Notes under the pieces: model-generated
The model's input: only the letters and a program-made list of their open reading frames with translations
The model's database searches: none
What the model was told of the DNA's origin: nothing
Shown here: piece after piece, positions 13,901 to 25,139 of the stretch
Position numbering within the stretch: position 1 is the first letter of the stretch
Layout: each line of letters opens with the position of its first letter
NCBI GenBank assembly: GCA_963921425.1
Contig: OY992833.1
Span: 7,599,228-7,663,227, forward strand
Source: Dryas octopetala
Taxonomy: Eukaryota; Streptophyta; Magnoliopsida; Rosales; Rosaceae
DNA: 64,000 bases
Direction: 5' to 3'
Translations under genes and position numbers: made by a program

Positions 13901-14051
13901 TTCAAAAGTCAACTTTTGGGTCAAGCCCAGTTTAAAACAAAAATAAAAAATTAAACCAAAACCTTTTAAATTTCCAAATAAATCCCCAAAATCCTTAAAA
14001 TAAATCCCCAAAATATTTAAAATAACTCCTTGAAAAATACGGGGTCTTACA
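10980..14051 (-). mobile_element. Solo LTR of the main family, nested, reverse
   Basis: It starts TGTAACGCCCC and ends GGGGTCTTACA, with ATGAT duplicated at 10975-10979 and 14052-14056. It is 3072 bp long with no internal region or partner LTR, so it is a solo LTR. It is inserted in the internal region of the complete element 6268-21283. In the reverse direction it holds the family GA tract (13675-13725), the hairpin block (about 12900-12965) and a 40-bp minisatellite (12056-12250). Confidence 0.92.
12056..12252 (-). repeat. Minisatellite in LTR, 40-bp unit
   Basis: About four to five copies of a unit containing GCTGGTCATACACTGCCGA and TAGGCAAGTGCAGAGC occur here. Some copies are lengthened by GTCATCTC or a short spacer. 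The same family of units appears at 22495-22740 and 27487-28028 in other LTRs. Confidence 0.85.
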
Positions 14052-14285
14052 ATGATGCCTTTAACTTTTGACAAGTTGGAGTTGATAATTACTTAGCGGA
14101 TTGATAAAAAGCTAGACCATTAAAAGATGTGATACTTATATGGGGAAAGTTTGTGTTGGGCACTCGAGATGTGAACTCTATATGTCTTATATCCCTCACT
14201 AAATGAGGTAGATTACTATAAGTATTCTTGAGATTGTGTAGAAATGTTATTTTGAATACTATGGGATACAATTAGAGATCAGAAG

Positions 14286-14318
14286 ATCAGTTAGAGTGGC
14301 GTAGCGGAAGCGTAGTGG
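14286..14318 (+). other. Sequence like the 5' half of initiator tRNA-Met
   Basis: AGAGTGGCG, then T, then AGCGGAAGCGTAGTGG resembles positions 4-28 of plant initiator tRNA-Met, with two mismatches in about 26 bases and a 4-base insertion after ATCAG. It includes the D-arm and the A-box-like TGGCGTAGCGG. No anticodon arm, T-arm or B box follows, so it is not a tRNA gene. A closer match exists in the other complete element at 37811-37839. The tRNA sequence used for comparison is from memory. Confidence 0.7.
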
Positions 14319-15091
14319 TACTCAATCTAGTCATGTCGATAAGTGATCAACGGAGAGGTTAATGAGGTTGCCCTTGTACCCAAGGATTTTGACTCTCTTG
14401 GATGTACTTTTGGACTGTTTTTAGGTACACATTTCTTAGTATCATGTGATTGTTATGTTGGAGAATCAAAAGTTTTAAGCTCTAGTTGATTTCGGCATTA
14501 GCGACACCTTATTGGTGTATAATCGATAAGACTCATGTTGGACTACTTAGACTAATCACTTGGAGCAAAATTTCTTATTCCTTTAGATAAGGCGAAAGGT
14601 TATGGATTACGACAATTAATAGTGAAAAGGGCTGACAAGTCAATGCAAGTAAGTTAGCTAACACTTCAAGCGTATTTGTTATGGACAGATAGAATAGTAC
14701 ACGATCATGCGCTATTAACGATCTTGATTTTTCACCTTGATTTTCGATGGACACGAAATCACTCACTCGTTATTTATTCGTAAGATCTATGCCTTAAGTA
14801 GAGTGATGAAATTTTGATGGACCATCTAACACATTAACGGGGCGCACCATCATTATGTTTTCGAGACTGAAGTTTGTGGCTCACTTTTCGGATTCGACAT
14901 AGCTGCAACTCACTTCAATTTTGTTTGGACCAAAGAAGCGAGGTACTACGCATAAGGAGAGATTTTCCTTGTTCAAATCTCAAGTTGGATCGTACATTGG
15001 AGGAATCAGTTTGGCAACTTGACAGGAGTTACGAGTTCGGGATTCACTTATCTTTTACGATTTATGCTAAATTTCGAGGACGAAATTTTTG

Positions 15092-15105
15092 TAAGGGGGG
15101 GAGGT
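15092..15105 (+). promoter_or_regulatory. Polypurine tract of the complete element
   Basis: TAAGGGGGGGAGGT lies directly before the 3' LTR start TGTAACG. It is preceded by the TTTCGAGGACGAAATTTTTG signature seen upstream of the purine tract in Tekay/Del chromoviruses. Confidence 0.88.
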
Positions 15106-15349
15106 TGTAACGACCCGACCAAAATTTCCCACTAGAAATTTAAATTTTTATTTAACTATGTTTTTAAGAGATTGTTTTTAAAAGGATGTTGAATTGTATT
15201 TTAAAGATTATGAGATTTATTTGAAAAATAAAAAGGGTTTCGATTTAAATTTTTATTTATTTTTGTTTTAATTTGGGGCTCGACCCAAATTTAACTTTAA
15301 AATTAAATGGGCTTTCGATTTGACTTTGGGTTCGTTAGATAGGTTTCGA

Positions 15350-18300
15350 TGTAACACCCCGCACCTCGGGCCCATGAAAATACCGAACATCAAACTGTTA
15401 AATCTGTTTTCTCTTACATTGGAGCCATGCACGACAACATAAGTAAATAAATACATTTGATAAATCAGAGTGTGAGCCCAAAAACATGTATGTAAAAATC
15501 ACTGTATAAAATTAGTTAAATCAAAACAAAGTGGGTCCCACTGCCTCAACTTCTCCTCACTGCCTCCTCAGCCTGCTTAACCTGCAAAACATTAACCACA
15601 CTGCACCATATCCAGGGTGCACCGGGTCATTCAAACAATTAACCCGGTAAGCTCACTAGAGCTCGTATGAATAAAATGACGTACATATTTATCCTTGATA
15701 AGAATTCACCAGGCCTCAAAATACTATTGTCAGTTATCTCTATTTACAATCCACAAGATATTCGCAACAAATCCACGGCATAACTAATTAATTCTCATAA
15801 ATCCGAAATTCTTCAATCACCTAATGTTCCATCAATGATAATAATTATACTCTGACAAATCAATTGCCTAACCATCGACCATTAACCTCAACCTCAATCA
15901 TTCACATCCTAATTAATATCCTCAATGCATGGACACCATCATTTCCGTCCTCACGATTCAAGCCTAGACTTTACTAAGACCTAGCAAGAAAATGCACACA
16001 AGCAACCAAACAACCATCTATCAAATTTCACACACTTCGTTCCTTGGAATTTCTCCAGCTTAATAACTACTTTCAAAAATCTTGTCTTTCAAAATCATTT
16101 TTTAAATCCCCTCAACCGTAAATCAAACTCTGAACTGAATTTACCCCTGGAAGCTGATATCTCGAAACACTTATTCTTAGAACTCACATCATTCTCGTAT
16201 CGGTACTGTAGACAATGTCCTGGCCACAATTCCGCCATCGGGCAGGCCCATATCCTCGTCATAATCTCGTACATAGAGGTCATTCTGTAAGAGCAGAACT
16301 ATATCCTGGCCACTATCTCGTATGGAGGGATCTCTCCGCACAAGCAGGCTCGTATCCTGGCCACAATCTCGTACGGAGGGGTCGCTCCATACGAGCAAGC
16401 TCGTATCCTGGCCACAATCTCGTACGGAGGGGTCTCTCCGCACAAGCAGGCTGGTATCCTGGCCACAATCTCGTACGGAGGGGTCGCTCCATACGAGCAG
16501 GCTCGTATCCTGGCCACAATCTCGTACGGAGGGGTCTCTCCGCACAAGCAGGCTCGTATCCTGGCCACAATCTCGTACGGAGGGGTCTCTCCGCACAAGC
16601 AGGCTCGTATCCTGGCCACAATCTCGTACGGAGGGGTCGCTCCATATGAGCAGGCTCGTATCCTGGCCACAATCTCGTACGGAGGGGTCTCTCCGCACAA
16701 GCAGGCTCGTATCCTGGCCACAATCTCGTACGGAGGGGTCGCTCCATACGAGCAGGCTCGTATCCTGGCCACAATCTCGTACGGAGGGGTCTCTCCGCAC
16801 AAGCAGGCTCGTATCCTGGCCACAATCTCGTACGGAGGGGTCGCTCCATACGAGCAGGCTCGTATCCTGGCCACAATCTCGTACGGAGGGGTCTCTCCGC
16901 ACAAGCAGGCTCGTATCCTGGCCACAATCTCGTACGGAGGGGTCGCTCCATACGAGCAGGCTCGTATCCTGGCCACAATCTCGTACGGAGGGGTCTCTCC
17001 GCACAAGCAGGCTCGTATCCTGGCCACAATCTCGTACGGAGGGGTCGCTCCATACGAGCAGGCTCGTCCAATCAGTACTCGCATTTCCAACTCACAACAT
17101 TTCACCCACAGTTATTCCGAACTATGCCGAATCCCTCCGTTATTGATCCCCACTCATAAACTATCACTTGTCTGTCACTCGAACATACTAACATTTCCTC
17201 AATAATTAATTTGATCATTTTGTATATAATAACTGTCTAGTCATCAATCATAAATCTTAACTATAACAATCTTGCTTTAATTTGGTGACTCTCCTCTAAG
17301 AAACTCTATAATTCCCAAATAATTCATTCATCTCAAATCATCGTCAATTCATTCTTCCAATTCAAATCCTACACCTAATCTTCTCTAGCGTAAAGCAGCA
17401 AATCTATAAAACAGACAATTAAACCACGTAAAAGACCAAAATGCCCTTCACGGTGCCATTGCTCGGATACCAAATCCGGCAGCATAACGGCGTCGGGAAT
17501 GAGATTTCCCGAGCCTATGTACCTGTTAAGACCAGACAACCAACAATATACAATAGATTCTTCAACTAGCTATTAAACAACCGTAACGATCGGCCAACCA
17601 CCATACACGGTGGCTGCCCGGCCATAAGCAGCACACAAAATAACCCCAAATAGTCACCGAATCTAAAATTAAGCTACTAGGACCCTAGGGAAGTGGAAAA
17701 TACGAAGAAAACCATCCAACCCGCCGCCACCCGTCGGTGGCAGCGGCGGCACAATCTAAAATCAATAATTTCCTAGAGTTTTCAATTCCAAATAACAATT
17801 TTAGGTTATTAGGGTTGAGAATTGTCTAAAAACCATCCATTATCAATTTCCAAAATCGAAATCAAAGAGAACCCGAAATGGGTTTAAACCCCTAAAATCC
17901 AACTTCACAAATTTCACAAAATTAACAATCAACACCTTAGGGGAAAGAATACTCGTACCTAGAGAGTCATTTTTGACAACTGGACCGACGGCCAACAGTC
18001 GCCGGAAACGCCAGAATCGACGGCGGAAGTCGCCGGCCTTCCCGGCCTTCACAGCGTCGATTCGTCTTCGAGAGGCGTCGGATGGACGATCGGAGCACAC
18101 CACTATGCTAGACTCGACGAGGGGAAGCTTTCTGGGCTGGTGCTAGGCCGCGAAGACGCCGGAAACGGCGAGTCAACGCCGGAACTCCAATCGGCGAAGT
18201 CTGGGTTCTCGGGTTCTGAGGTGTTTCTGGACTGCGCCGACACCAGGGGGAGGAAGAGGGAGGGACGGCGACAAGATCTGGGCCAGTCCCGTCGCCACCC

Positions 18301-18615
18301 ACTGCCGGACGCGCCGCCACGCGCCGGTGGCAGGCGCGGCAAGGTGAGAGGGCCAGAGAGAGAACAGACGCGAGGAAGAGAGAGAATGTCCGAGAGAGTC
18401 CCAGAGAGAAAACTGAGGTTTGGGTTTTAAAACCCCTTTTGCAAAAATTACAAGTTTGCCCTTTACTTCAAATGCCCGTAACTTTCAAACCATAGCTCTG
18501 ATCGACGCGTGCTACGTGTCTACGAAATCGTGGACTCGAGATCTATCAAACGGACCCAAGGTCAAAGAGGAAAGTCTCTTAGTTTTAAAAGTCAACTTTG
18601 GGTCGGGTCGTTACA
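15350..18615 (-). mobile_element. Solo LTR nested in the 3' LTR, reverse
   Basis: It starts TGTAACACCCC and ends GGGTCGGGTCGTTACA, with TTCGA duplicated at 15345-15349 and 18616-18620. Its length of 3266 bp is above that of its relatives because of a long 51-bp minisatellite (16313-17068). The conserved hairpin block lies at about 17460-17520 and the GC-rich region at 17980-18330. There is no internal region. Confidence 0.92.
16305..17070 (-). repeat. Minisatellite in LTR, 51-bp unit, about 15 copies
   Basis: Each unit contains CGTATCCTGGCCACAATCTC, GTACGGAGGGGTC and GAGCAGGCT or CAAGCAGGCT. Two variants (CGCTCCATACGAGC and TCTCCGCACAAGC) mostly alternate, giving a 102-bp higher-order period. 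Because 51 is divisible by three, several frames on both strands stay open for over 250 codons. These are artefacts, not proteins. Shorter versions occur at 31075-31210, 32215-32345 and 48835-49060 in other LTRs. Confidence 0.95.
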
Positions 18616-21600
18616 TTCGAGCCCATAATTTCATAGACATGTAGCACGCGTCGATCCGAGTTACAGTTTGAGAGATATGGGCGTTTGAAGCGAGGGGCAA
18701 TTTTGTAAAATTGACAAATTGGGTTTAAAAAATTCAAAATCAGATTTTTGAAGTGGTTTCTCCATCTTTCTAGAACATTCTCACTCTCTCTCTCTCCCTC
18801 CCTATATTTCTCTCTCCCCACACCCCCTTTCTCCGGATGTCTCCTCACCCTTGCACACCGGCACCACCCAGCCACCCCCACTTACCATCGGCGGCCACCC
18901 TGCCGACCTCTGGCTCCGGCGAGCTTTCCCCCCAGGCGCCGACCACCCCCCAGCCTACTCTCTCTTCTCAATCTCTCTTTCCCCTTTTTATCTGCGCGCG
19001 ACCAGCTCTGCCCAGCCTGGCCCATTTCTGGCCACTACCCGACCGGCCCAGGCCATCGGCGAGCTTCCTTCGCCGACGCCGACCTCGCAGACCCTTCCTC
19101 CTCGCCGGCCAATCTCCTCGCACGTAGAAACCAGCCAGCAAACGCCCAGCCCCGCCGCACCTTCCTCTCTGGATTTCGACCAATTCTGACCCTCAATCTC
19201 CAAATTTCAGGTGAGCTTTCTTTCTCTCATTATGGGCTTCCATTTCCCTATATGTTTGTGGTTTAAAATCTTGTAATTAGAAATTTGATTTTTTTTGGAA
19301 ATTTGAATTCATTTCGGGTTCCCTTTGGGTTTTCAAATTAGGGGGTTGTTCTTGATGTTTTTTTTGACAAATTTCATCCCTAGGAACCCCAATCGATGTT
19401 TAGAAATGAAAAGTATGAGTAGATTTTAGGAAATAGGGTATTTTAGCTAAATTTGGCCTTGGAGCCGCCACTTTGGGCGGCAATCGCAGTGGTCTCAAAC
19501 ACCCACTGTCCTGTCTTGAATGTAGGATTATTTAGAGCCATTGTTGAGTTGGTTTCTAAGTTGGTTATTGATTTGGAGCAGGTGGAAGTCTTATGGATTT
19601 GAGGAAAACCTCAATTTGGATTGTATTCAGATATTGTTCTGTATCGAATCGATTCACAGACGAGTCCTGGTCGAGGTATGGCGCACATAAAGTTTAATTG
19701 GATATATTTGGTGGATTAAATGTTTGGGTGTAGTTGGATTTTGAGCCGGGAAGGAATTAGAAGAGATTTGGGTAATCAGACCTTAAGAAAAGTAATAAAT
19801 CATCTTTGAAAAATAGAAGGGTTGAGCGCAACGTTTAGGCTTCACATGTACACTGTAATCGTCGTTGAGCCGAGCCTAATTTCATATTTCATTCCTTTAA
19901 CTGTAGGCGACAACCCTGAAATCCGAGACGACGCAGCAGAGGATGGAAGCTAGGGCTATCTCTGTGAGTGGACCTTGAATTTTAATAATTTATGTTTTTA
20001 TGTGGTTTCAATTTCTTTGGCTTAACTTGAATTCATTTTGAGTTTAAAATTTTAAATGTCTATCAAATAATCATTTATATTAACTAAATACACTTATCTT
20101 GGATTTCATAAATTTCACGATCAAGAAATATTTTAGCGTGCTTTCATATATAAATTTATATTAAAAGTACGTACTATGATTTGGAATGGCGTATTTAATT
20201 TCAACTTGGTTATGGAAAGATCATTTATATTTCGTATTCTTCGTCTCAATGTTTATTTATATTTGTTATGGGATATTACAATTTAAGGAAATGTATTTTG
20301 ATGAGTTTGGTTTTGTTAAGAAGAGTTTTGGAAGAAAAATGAAAGGATTTGAGATTTGGATTATGTGTTTATGAGTTATTGATTTTCAAAGCACCCACTT
20401 CAGTACCCTTCCAGGTTATCAGATTAGACAGGTCTTTGGGACCCATTGCGGCACACACATAGGCTTTGGGCCGTGTGTCGTGATGCTTGACCCTTTGGGG
20501 GTTGGCTCTGCGTGCACATACGACAGACTTTTAGGCTCTGCATGCGTATGATAGATTCTCGGCTCTGCGCATGTATGACAGATTCTCCGGGTAACTGGCT
20601 TGGTGTGTTGTATATGTATTATACGGTTTTATGGTGATAATTTATTTTAAAATTATAAAACTATTCAGAACTTTAAATATTTGAATTCTATTTGATAAAT
20701 AGTTTAATTTCTATTTGGTTATGAAAACAAATTTTCAGCGAGTTTCTGAAAGTGTTTTAAAACTGGGGGATTTCAGAGAGTGACGTGAGGTCTTAGTGCT
20801 AAATGTGGTTTTGAAGGATTTTCTGAAACAAGAAGTTTACTTTTATTTTTTTGTTTTTATTAAACTGTCCACTCACTGAGTTTGTCTCACGGTTTGTTTT
20901 GTTTTGTCTTAAATTGTCCCCTCAGGTAGTAGCTTTGGTGGAGGTCGAGCCAATAACGTCGAGGCATTCGCGTCCATCTCCCTAGTCGGACCCTGTAGGC
21001 GACATTTTATTCTTGTAAAAATTTCCTTGTAATAGAATAGGAGCTCTGATAACCATTCTACAAATTTTAAGCTGGATTTCTGTGAAATTGCTGGGTCTGA
21101 GACCCTATTTTGGTTGTGGTAGAGGTGGTTGCTGTTTAGAAGTGATTTTTAACAGGTTTGAAATCACTGGGTTAGTCCATTTTCAGGGGAGGTTCTGCCA
21201 AATTTTCGGTAGGATTTTCCTTGAATTTGGATCCCGCAGGATCCTTCCGAATTTCAGGGTGGAATCCGGAGGCGGTCCTGACAAAATCGCGGCGCCGGAC
21301 CACCTGGGTTCTCTTCCCCAGGCCACGGCGAGTCTCCCAGTGTTTACCCCATGCTCCGATGACCTCAAACGGCGGCGGATCGAAGATGGTTGTCCGATCG
21401 TCTTCTCCGGCCAGTTTCGGCCATTTCCGGCGAGAATTGGCCGTCGACCCAGGTATCGTTTTGGCTTCTCTCGACGTCTCCTTCGTGTCTGTGTACTTAG
21501 TTTGAGCCATTTGTGATTCGATTTCGATTCCCCTATTTTGCAGCCACGGCCACTGTAGCTCCGCCTTGTGTGGCGGCGATTTGGGTGGTCTTCTTCGTCG

Positions 21601-22494
21601 GTATGCCTCTTTGGGACCTCCAGAAACCATAATTCAAGGTTCGTTGTTGTTTTTGAACTGTTTTGGGTGTTGTTCTAGGCCGGGCAGCCACCGTGTAGGG
21701 TGGCGGCCGCCCGTTTCAGTCGTTCAGTGGCGTAATTGTGAATTGTGTGTATGTTTATTTGGTTGTCTGGTCTTAACAGGTATACGGGCTCGGGAAATCA
21801 CATTCCCGATGCCGTTATGCTGCCGGATTTGAGATCCGAGCAAAGGAGCCAAGAAGGGCATTTTTATCATTTTACGTGGCTAAACATTGAGTGAAACTTA
21901 TCTGGTTATATTGTTGAGTACCGTAGATGAATTGTCTGTTTTGTGTGTTTGTTGTTTTATGTTAGAGAATGTTAAGTATAGGATTTAGATCATGAGAAGG
22001 AATTGATGAGGACTTGAGGCTAAGAAGTTAGTTGGGAATTTATAGAGTTGCCCTGGGATTAAGTACTGATTAGATGAGAAATGTCTATTTTCGAAGATTA
22101 TGGAATGATGATAATTGCTGAATTAGAGAAGAAATATTTGTTGTCGAGGTATATGAGTGAGGATTAAGTAATTATTATACAGTAGACTGTGAATGGATCT
22201 TTGGTGTTCGAAATGTTTTGCACATCTTATAATTCAACTCTTTTCTTGATTTTTTTGAGTATGGACAGTTTCTGGAAATGGTTTTTGGTATTATTTTGGA
22301 GAAGTTTTATTAATGAATTTATGTCCTTTAGAAAATGATTTTGGTCAAGCAGCTTTCACAATTTGAGAATGATTTTATTTAAGCGGATTTATGGAAAGAA
22401 TTAAATTTCAGTTTTTATCTGGAGGATAGTCTTGAGATGTGGTTGATTGAGATATACAGAAGCGGTTTCAAACCGCCATATTAGTACCCCCTTC

Positions 22495-22742
22495 AGCAGG
22501 TATATATTGCTCTGCACTCGCCTAGAGATGACTCGGCGGTGTACGACCAGCACTCGCTCTGCACTTGCCTAGTTGGCAGTGTACGACCAGCACTCGCTCT
22601 GCACTTGCCTAGTTGGCAGTGTACGACCAGCATGACATTTGCTCTGCACTTGCCTAGTCGGCGGTGTATGACCAGCATCACAGCAGGTATAAATTTGCTC
22701 TGCACTTGCCTAGAGATGACTCGGCGGTGTATGACCAGCAGT
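22495..22742 (+). repeat. Minisatellite in the outer solo LTR, 40-bp unit
   Basis: About five copies of a unit with CTCTGCACTTGCCTAG and GTGTACGACCAGCA occur here. This is the complement of the array at 12056-12252, as expected for a plus-strand LTR copy. Confidence 0.85.
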
Positions 22743-23895
22743 TCCCTGGGTACTAGTGTGGCGTGAGTTTTCAATTGTGGAGTATTTTGATAAATGGATT
22801 TGCATCAGTAAATATTTTAAATGACATTTTCAGTAAGACCTTGTGTTTTAAATCAGTTCAGATTTGATACTTCTTCGTTTGAACAGTTTCATTGCTTTTT
22901 CAGTATATCGGGGTTTATTTGAGTTGAAAGTTTTTAGCCTAAATTATTTATATACAGTTGATAATATTGATTTCAGCTTGAGGACTGTGTTACTTTCAGA
23001 GTTGATTTACGGTTTGAGGGGATTTAAAAATGGATTTGAAGGAAGAGATTTTGAAAATAGTTTTTAAGCTGGGGGATTCCAAAGAGTGAGATTATGGGGA
23101 TTCCAAAGAGCGACGTGAGTGAGATTATGGGGATTTCAAAGAGCGACGTGAGTGAGATTAGGGGGATTTCAAAGAGCGACGTGAGTGAAATTAGTTAGTA
23201 TAACTGTTTGTTGGATTTCTTGTGTGCACTTGTTTGTTAGGACTTGATTTGACAAGGACTTGGTAAGTCTAGGCTTGAATCTTGAGGATGGAATTGATGA
23301 ATGGATTATGCATTGAGGTTATGAGTTAGGATGTGAATGATTCGAGATTGAGGTTAATAGCTGACGTTTAGGCAATTGATTTGCCAGAATGAGGATTATT
23401 ATTTATTGATGGGATTTAAGATGTGAATTCGAGGATTTATGATTTATTTTGATGCTTGGATGATTGGTGATGAAATTATTGTGTGATTGAATATATATGG
23501 TTATTATTGTGAATTATTATTAAGTATGGAAGTTGAGGATTTTATTGAGGATAAATTATTTCGTTATTTCACTCATACGAGCTCTAGTGAGCTTACCGGG
23601 TTATTTGTTTGAATGACCCGGTGTACCATGGATATGGTACAGTGTGGTTGTTGATGTTTTGCAGGTTAAGCAGGCTGAGGAGGCAGTGAGGAGAAGTCGA
23701 GGCAGTGGGACCTATTTTAATTTGATTTAACTGATTTTATACAGTGATTTTTACATACATGTTTTTGGGCTCACACTCTGATTTATCAAATGTATTTATT
23801 TATTATGTTAAGTGCATGGCTCATTCTTTGAAAAGAGGTTTAAAGGACAAATTTCAGTGTATTTTGGGGCCCTAGGATCGGGGCGTTACATCCTT

Positions 23896-24093
23896 AAACC
23901 CCTGTTAGACCAAAATGAACTTCTCCTGCATCTTTGTACCAAAATGAATGATCCACCAAACCTACACATCATGGTTGATTCAAAAGTATAGCAATATCTA
24001 GCCTAAATGAACCAACCAACCCAGCAATAAAAAAACACAAAGTACCAACGACATGTACATCTTAAAGTCACAAGTCACTGCTACTACTAGTCA
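23896..24093. other. Short gap right of the LTR stack
   Basis: This is A/C-rich DNA between the solo LTR and the Ulp1-like pseudogene, on the same unit as 4710-5665. No gene is seen. Confidence 0.4.
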
Positions 24094-24905
24094 TCATTTT
24101 TGGACTGCATTTGTTTCTAAATCACCTAACATCATTGACAGACACCTCACCCTCATTTCCACCATGTCATGTGGTCGAAAGACCTGTCGTATTTCCATCC
24201 GGCGCGCATAATACTCCATATACCATATCACAGCTACCCCATAAGCATAATACTACATATACCATATCACAGCTACCCCATAATCCAGACTGGAAAAAAA
24301 TTTAGAACCAATTTAGTGTGAACTAAATTAATAATACAAGTATTTAAAATGAGTATTCAACTTACAAATCTGCCTTTTGTTGGGGCGCCTTATCACAGTT
24401 AAGAAGTGGCCAATTAATTTCAGTTTGCTCTATTGCAGCTAAAGTCAATTTTTCAGATTCAGACAATACACAATCCCCAGGTTTGCTCCTCACAAAACCT
24501 ACATCATCAACAATGTGGTTGGGCACAACTCCACTTTGGATCCCTCTTTTGGAATAGGGTTTGTACCAACACAAAAAAGAATTTACCAAACCATGCTTCA
24601 TGAAACAAAATATGAATTAGTTAACTACTTAATTGTACATATACGTTACCCTCGTATTCTCAAGTTCTTACCAGCACATTTGCATCCCTGTAACATGTGC
24701 TTGGACTGTTAACAACTCGTCTAGGCTTTAATAAGTCATAATGGAACCATTTTTTCTCAATCCTATCCAAAATGAGAAGGGTAAAATGGTCTGAAGAAAC
24801 ATGCATCATTGGAAAGAAAATTATATCAAACGACTCAAAGACTCTGAATAGTGTGTAATAAAGTAAACCATGCAATTGCTTAGTCAACCCTTTTCTATGA
24901 CATTC
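24094..24905 (-). pseudogene. Ulp1-like (C48) cysteine protease remnant, catalytic Cys lost
   Basis: Three minus-strand exons join in frame with good splice signals: 24905-24672, 24595-24366 and 24289-24094. Exon 1 has FFPMMHVSSDHFTLLILD, where the His fits the catalytic His of Ulp1/SENP-type SUMO proteases, and HYDLL. Exon 2 ends in APQQKAD, with the Gln expected before the active site. Exon 3 starts LDYGVAVIWYM, where the family has DCG, so the nucleophilic Cys is replaced by Tyr. A 39-bp tandem duplication in exon 3 also brings an in-frame TAG. The end YYARRMEIRQVF is typical of transposon-borne plant Ulp1 genes. The N-terminal part was not found. It is a dead gene, probably once cargo of a DNA transposon. 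Confidence 0.75.
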
Positions 24906-25139
24906 CTGCAACATATGCAGACAGTATATTGCATTAAACAATGTACCAAACTATGGTACATGAAACAACATAAAAACAAATGGACAAATGGACAAATGCA
25001 ATATTGCAGTATATTAAACAAAAACAAGAAATAACCAAGAGATTAAAATCACACTTTGAACACAAATGGTGATTCTAAGAAACTAATCAACTGCTAATTG
25101 TGCAATTGGTACAACACAGAAATTACAAGGAAATGAAAT
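24906..25139. other. A-rich stretch, no gene recognised
   Basis: This is AT-rich DNA left of the GGTACATGA repeats. Earlier exons of the Ulp1-like gene could lie here or to the right, but none is convincing. Confidence 0.4.

Larger units (their letters stand above)
9175..15105 (+). other. Internal region of the complete element, non-coding
   Basis: This lies between the two LTRs. After the primer site comes GC-balanced leader DNA (9190-9320) and then long AT-rich DNA with many stops in every frame. I see no protease, reverse transcriptase, RNase H or integrase motif. A reverse solo LTR occupies 10980-14051. The right part (14057-15105) holds the tRNA-like segment. It ends with the TTTCGAGGACGAAATTTTTG motif and purine tract typical of Tekay/Del chromoviruses. 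Confidence 0.8.
6268..21283 (+). mobile_element. Complete non-autonomous LTR retrotransposon, giant LTRs, nested
   Basis: The 5' LTR (6268-9174) and the 3' LTR (15106-15349 plus 18621-21283) are both exactly 2907 bp once the inserted solo LTR is removed. AAATC is duplicated at 6263-6267 and 21284-21288. A primer-binding site and a polypurine tract border the internal region. That region is about 2.85 kb after removal of another solo LTR and has no gag-pol. This fits a LARD-type element mobilised by a related autonomous chromovirus. The LTRs differ at about 20 positions by eye, roughly 0.7 percent, so the insertion is young. Confidence 0.92.
15106..21283 (+). repeat. 3' LTR of the complete element, split by a solo LTR
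   Basis: The two parts, 15106-15349 and 18621-21283, together equal the 5' LTR in length (2907 bp) and nearly in sequence. The interruption is the reverse solo LTR 15350-18615. The LTR ends GGCGGTCCTGACA, and the outer target duplication AAATC follows. Confidence 0.92.
5666..23890 (+). mobile_element. Solo LTR of the main family, split by a nested element
   Basis: The LTR starts TGTAAGACCCC and ends GGGGCGTTACA, with TCCTT duplicated on both sides. Its two parts, 5666-6267 and 21289-23890, total about 3.2 kb. There is no second LTR, primer site or coding region of its own, so it is a solo LTR left by LTR-LTR recombination. It contains a CT-repeat and GC-rich block (6010-6260), the conserved hairpin block (about 21780-21845), a 40-bp minisatellite (22495-22740) and a GC-poor end. 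The complete element 6268-21283 lies inside it. Confidence 0.9.

Noticed and set aside
16189..17146. Open frames of 250-274 codons on both strands
   Set aside because: They run through a 51-bp tandem repeat. A unit length divisible by three keeps all frames open without coding meaning.
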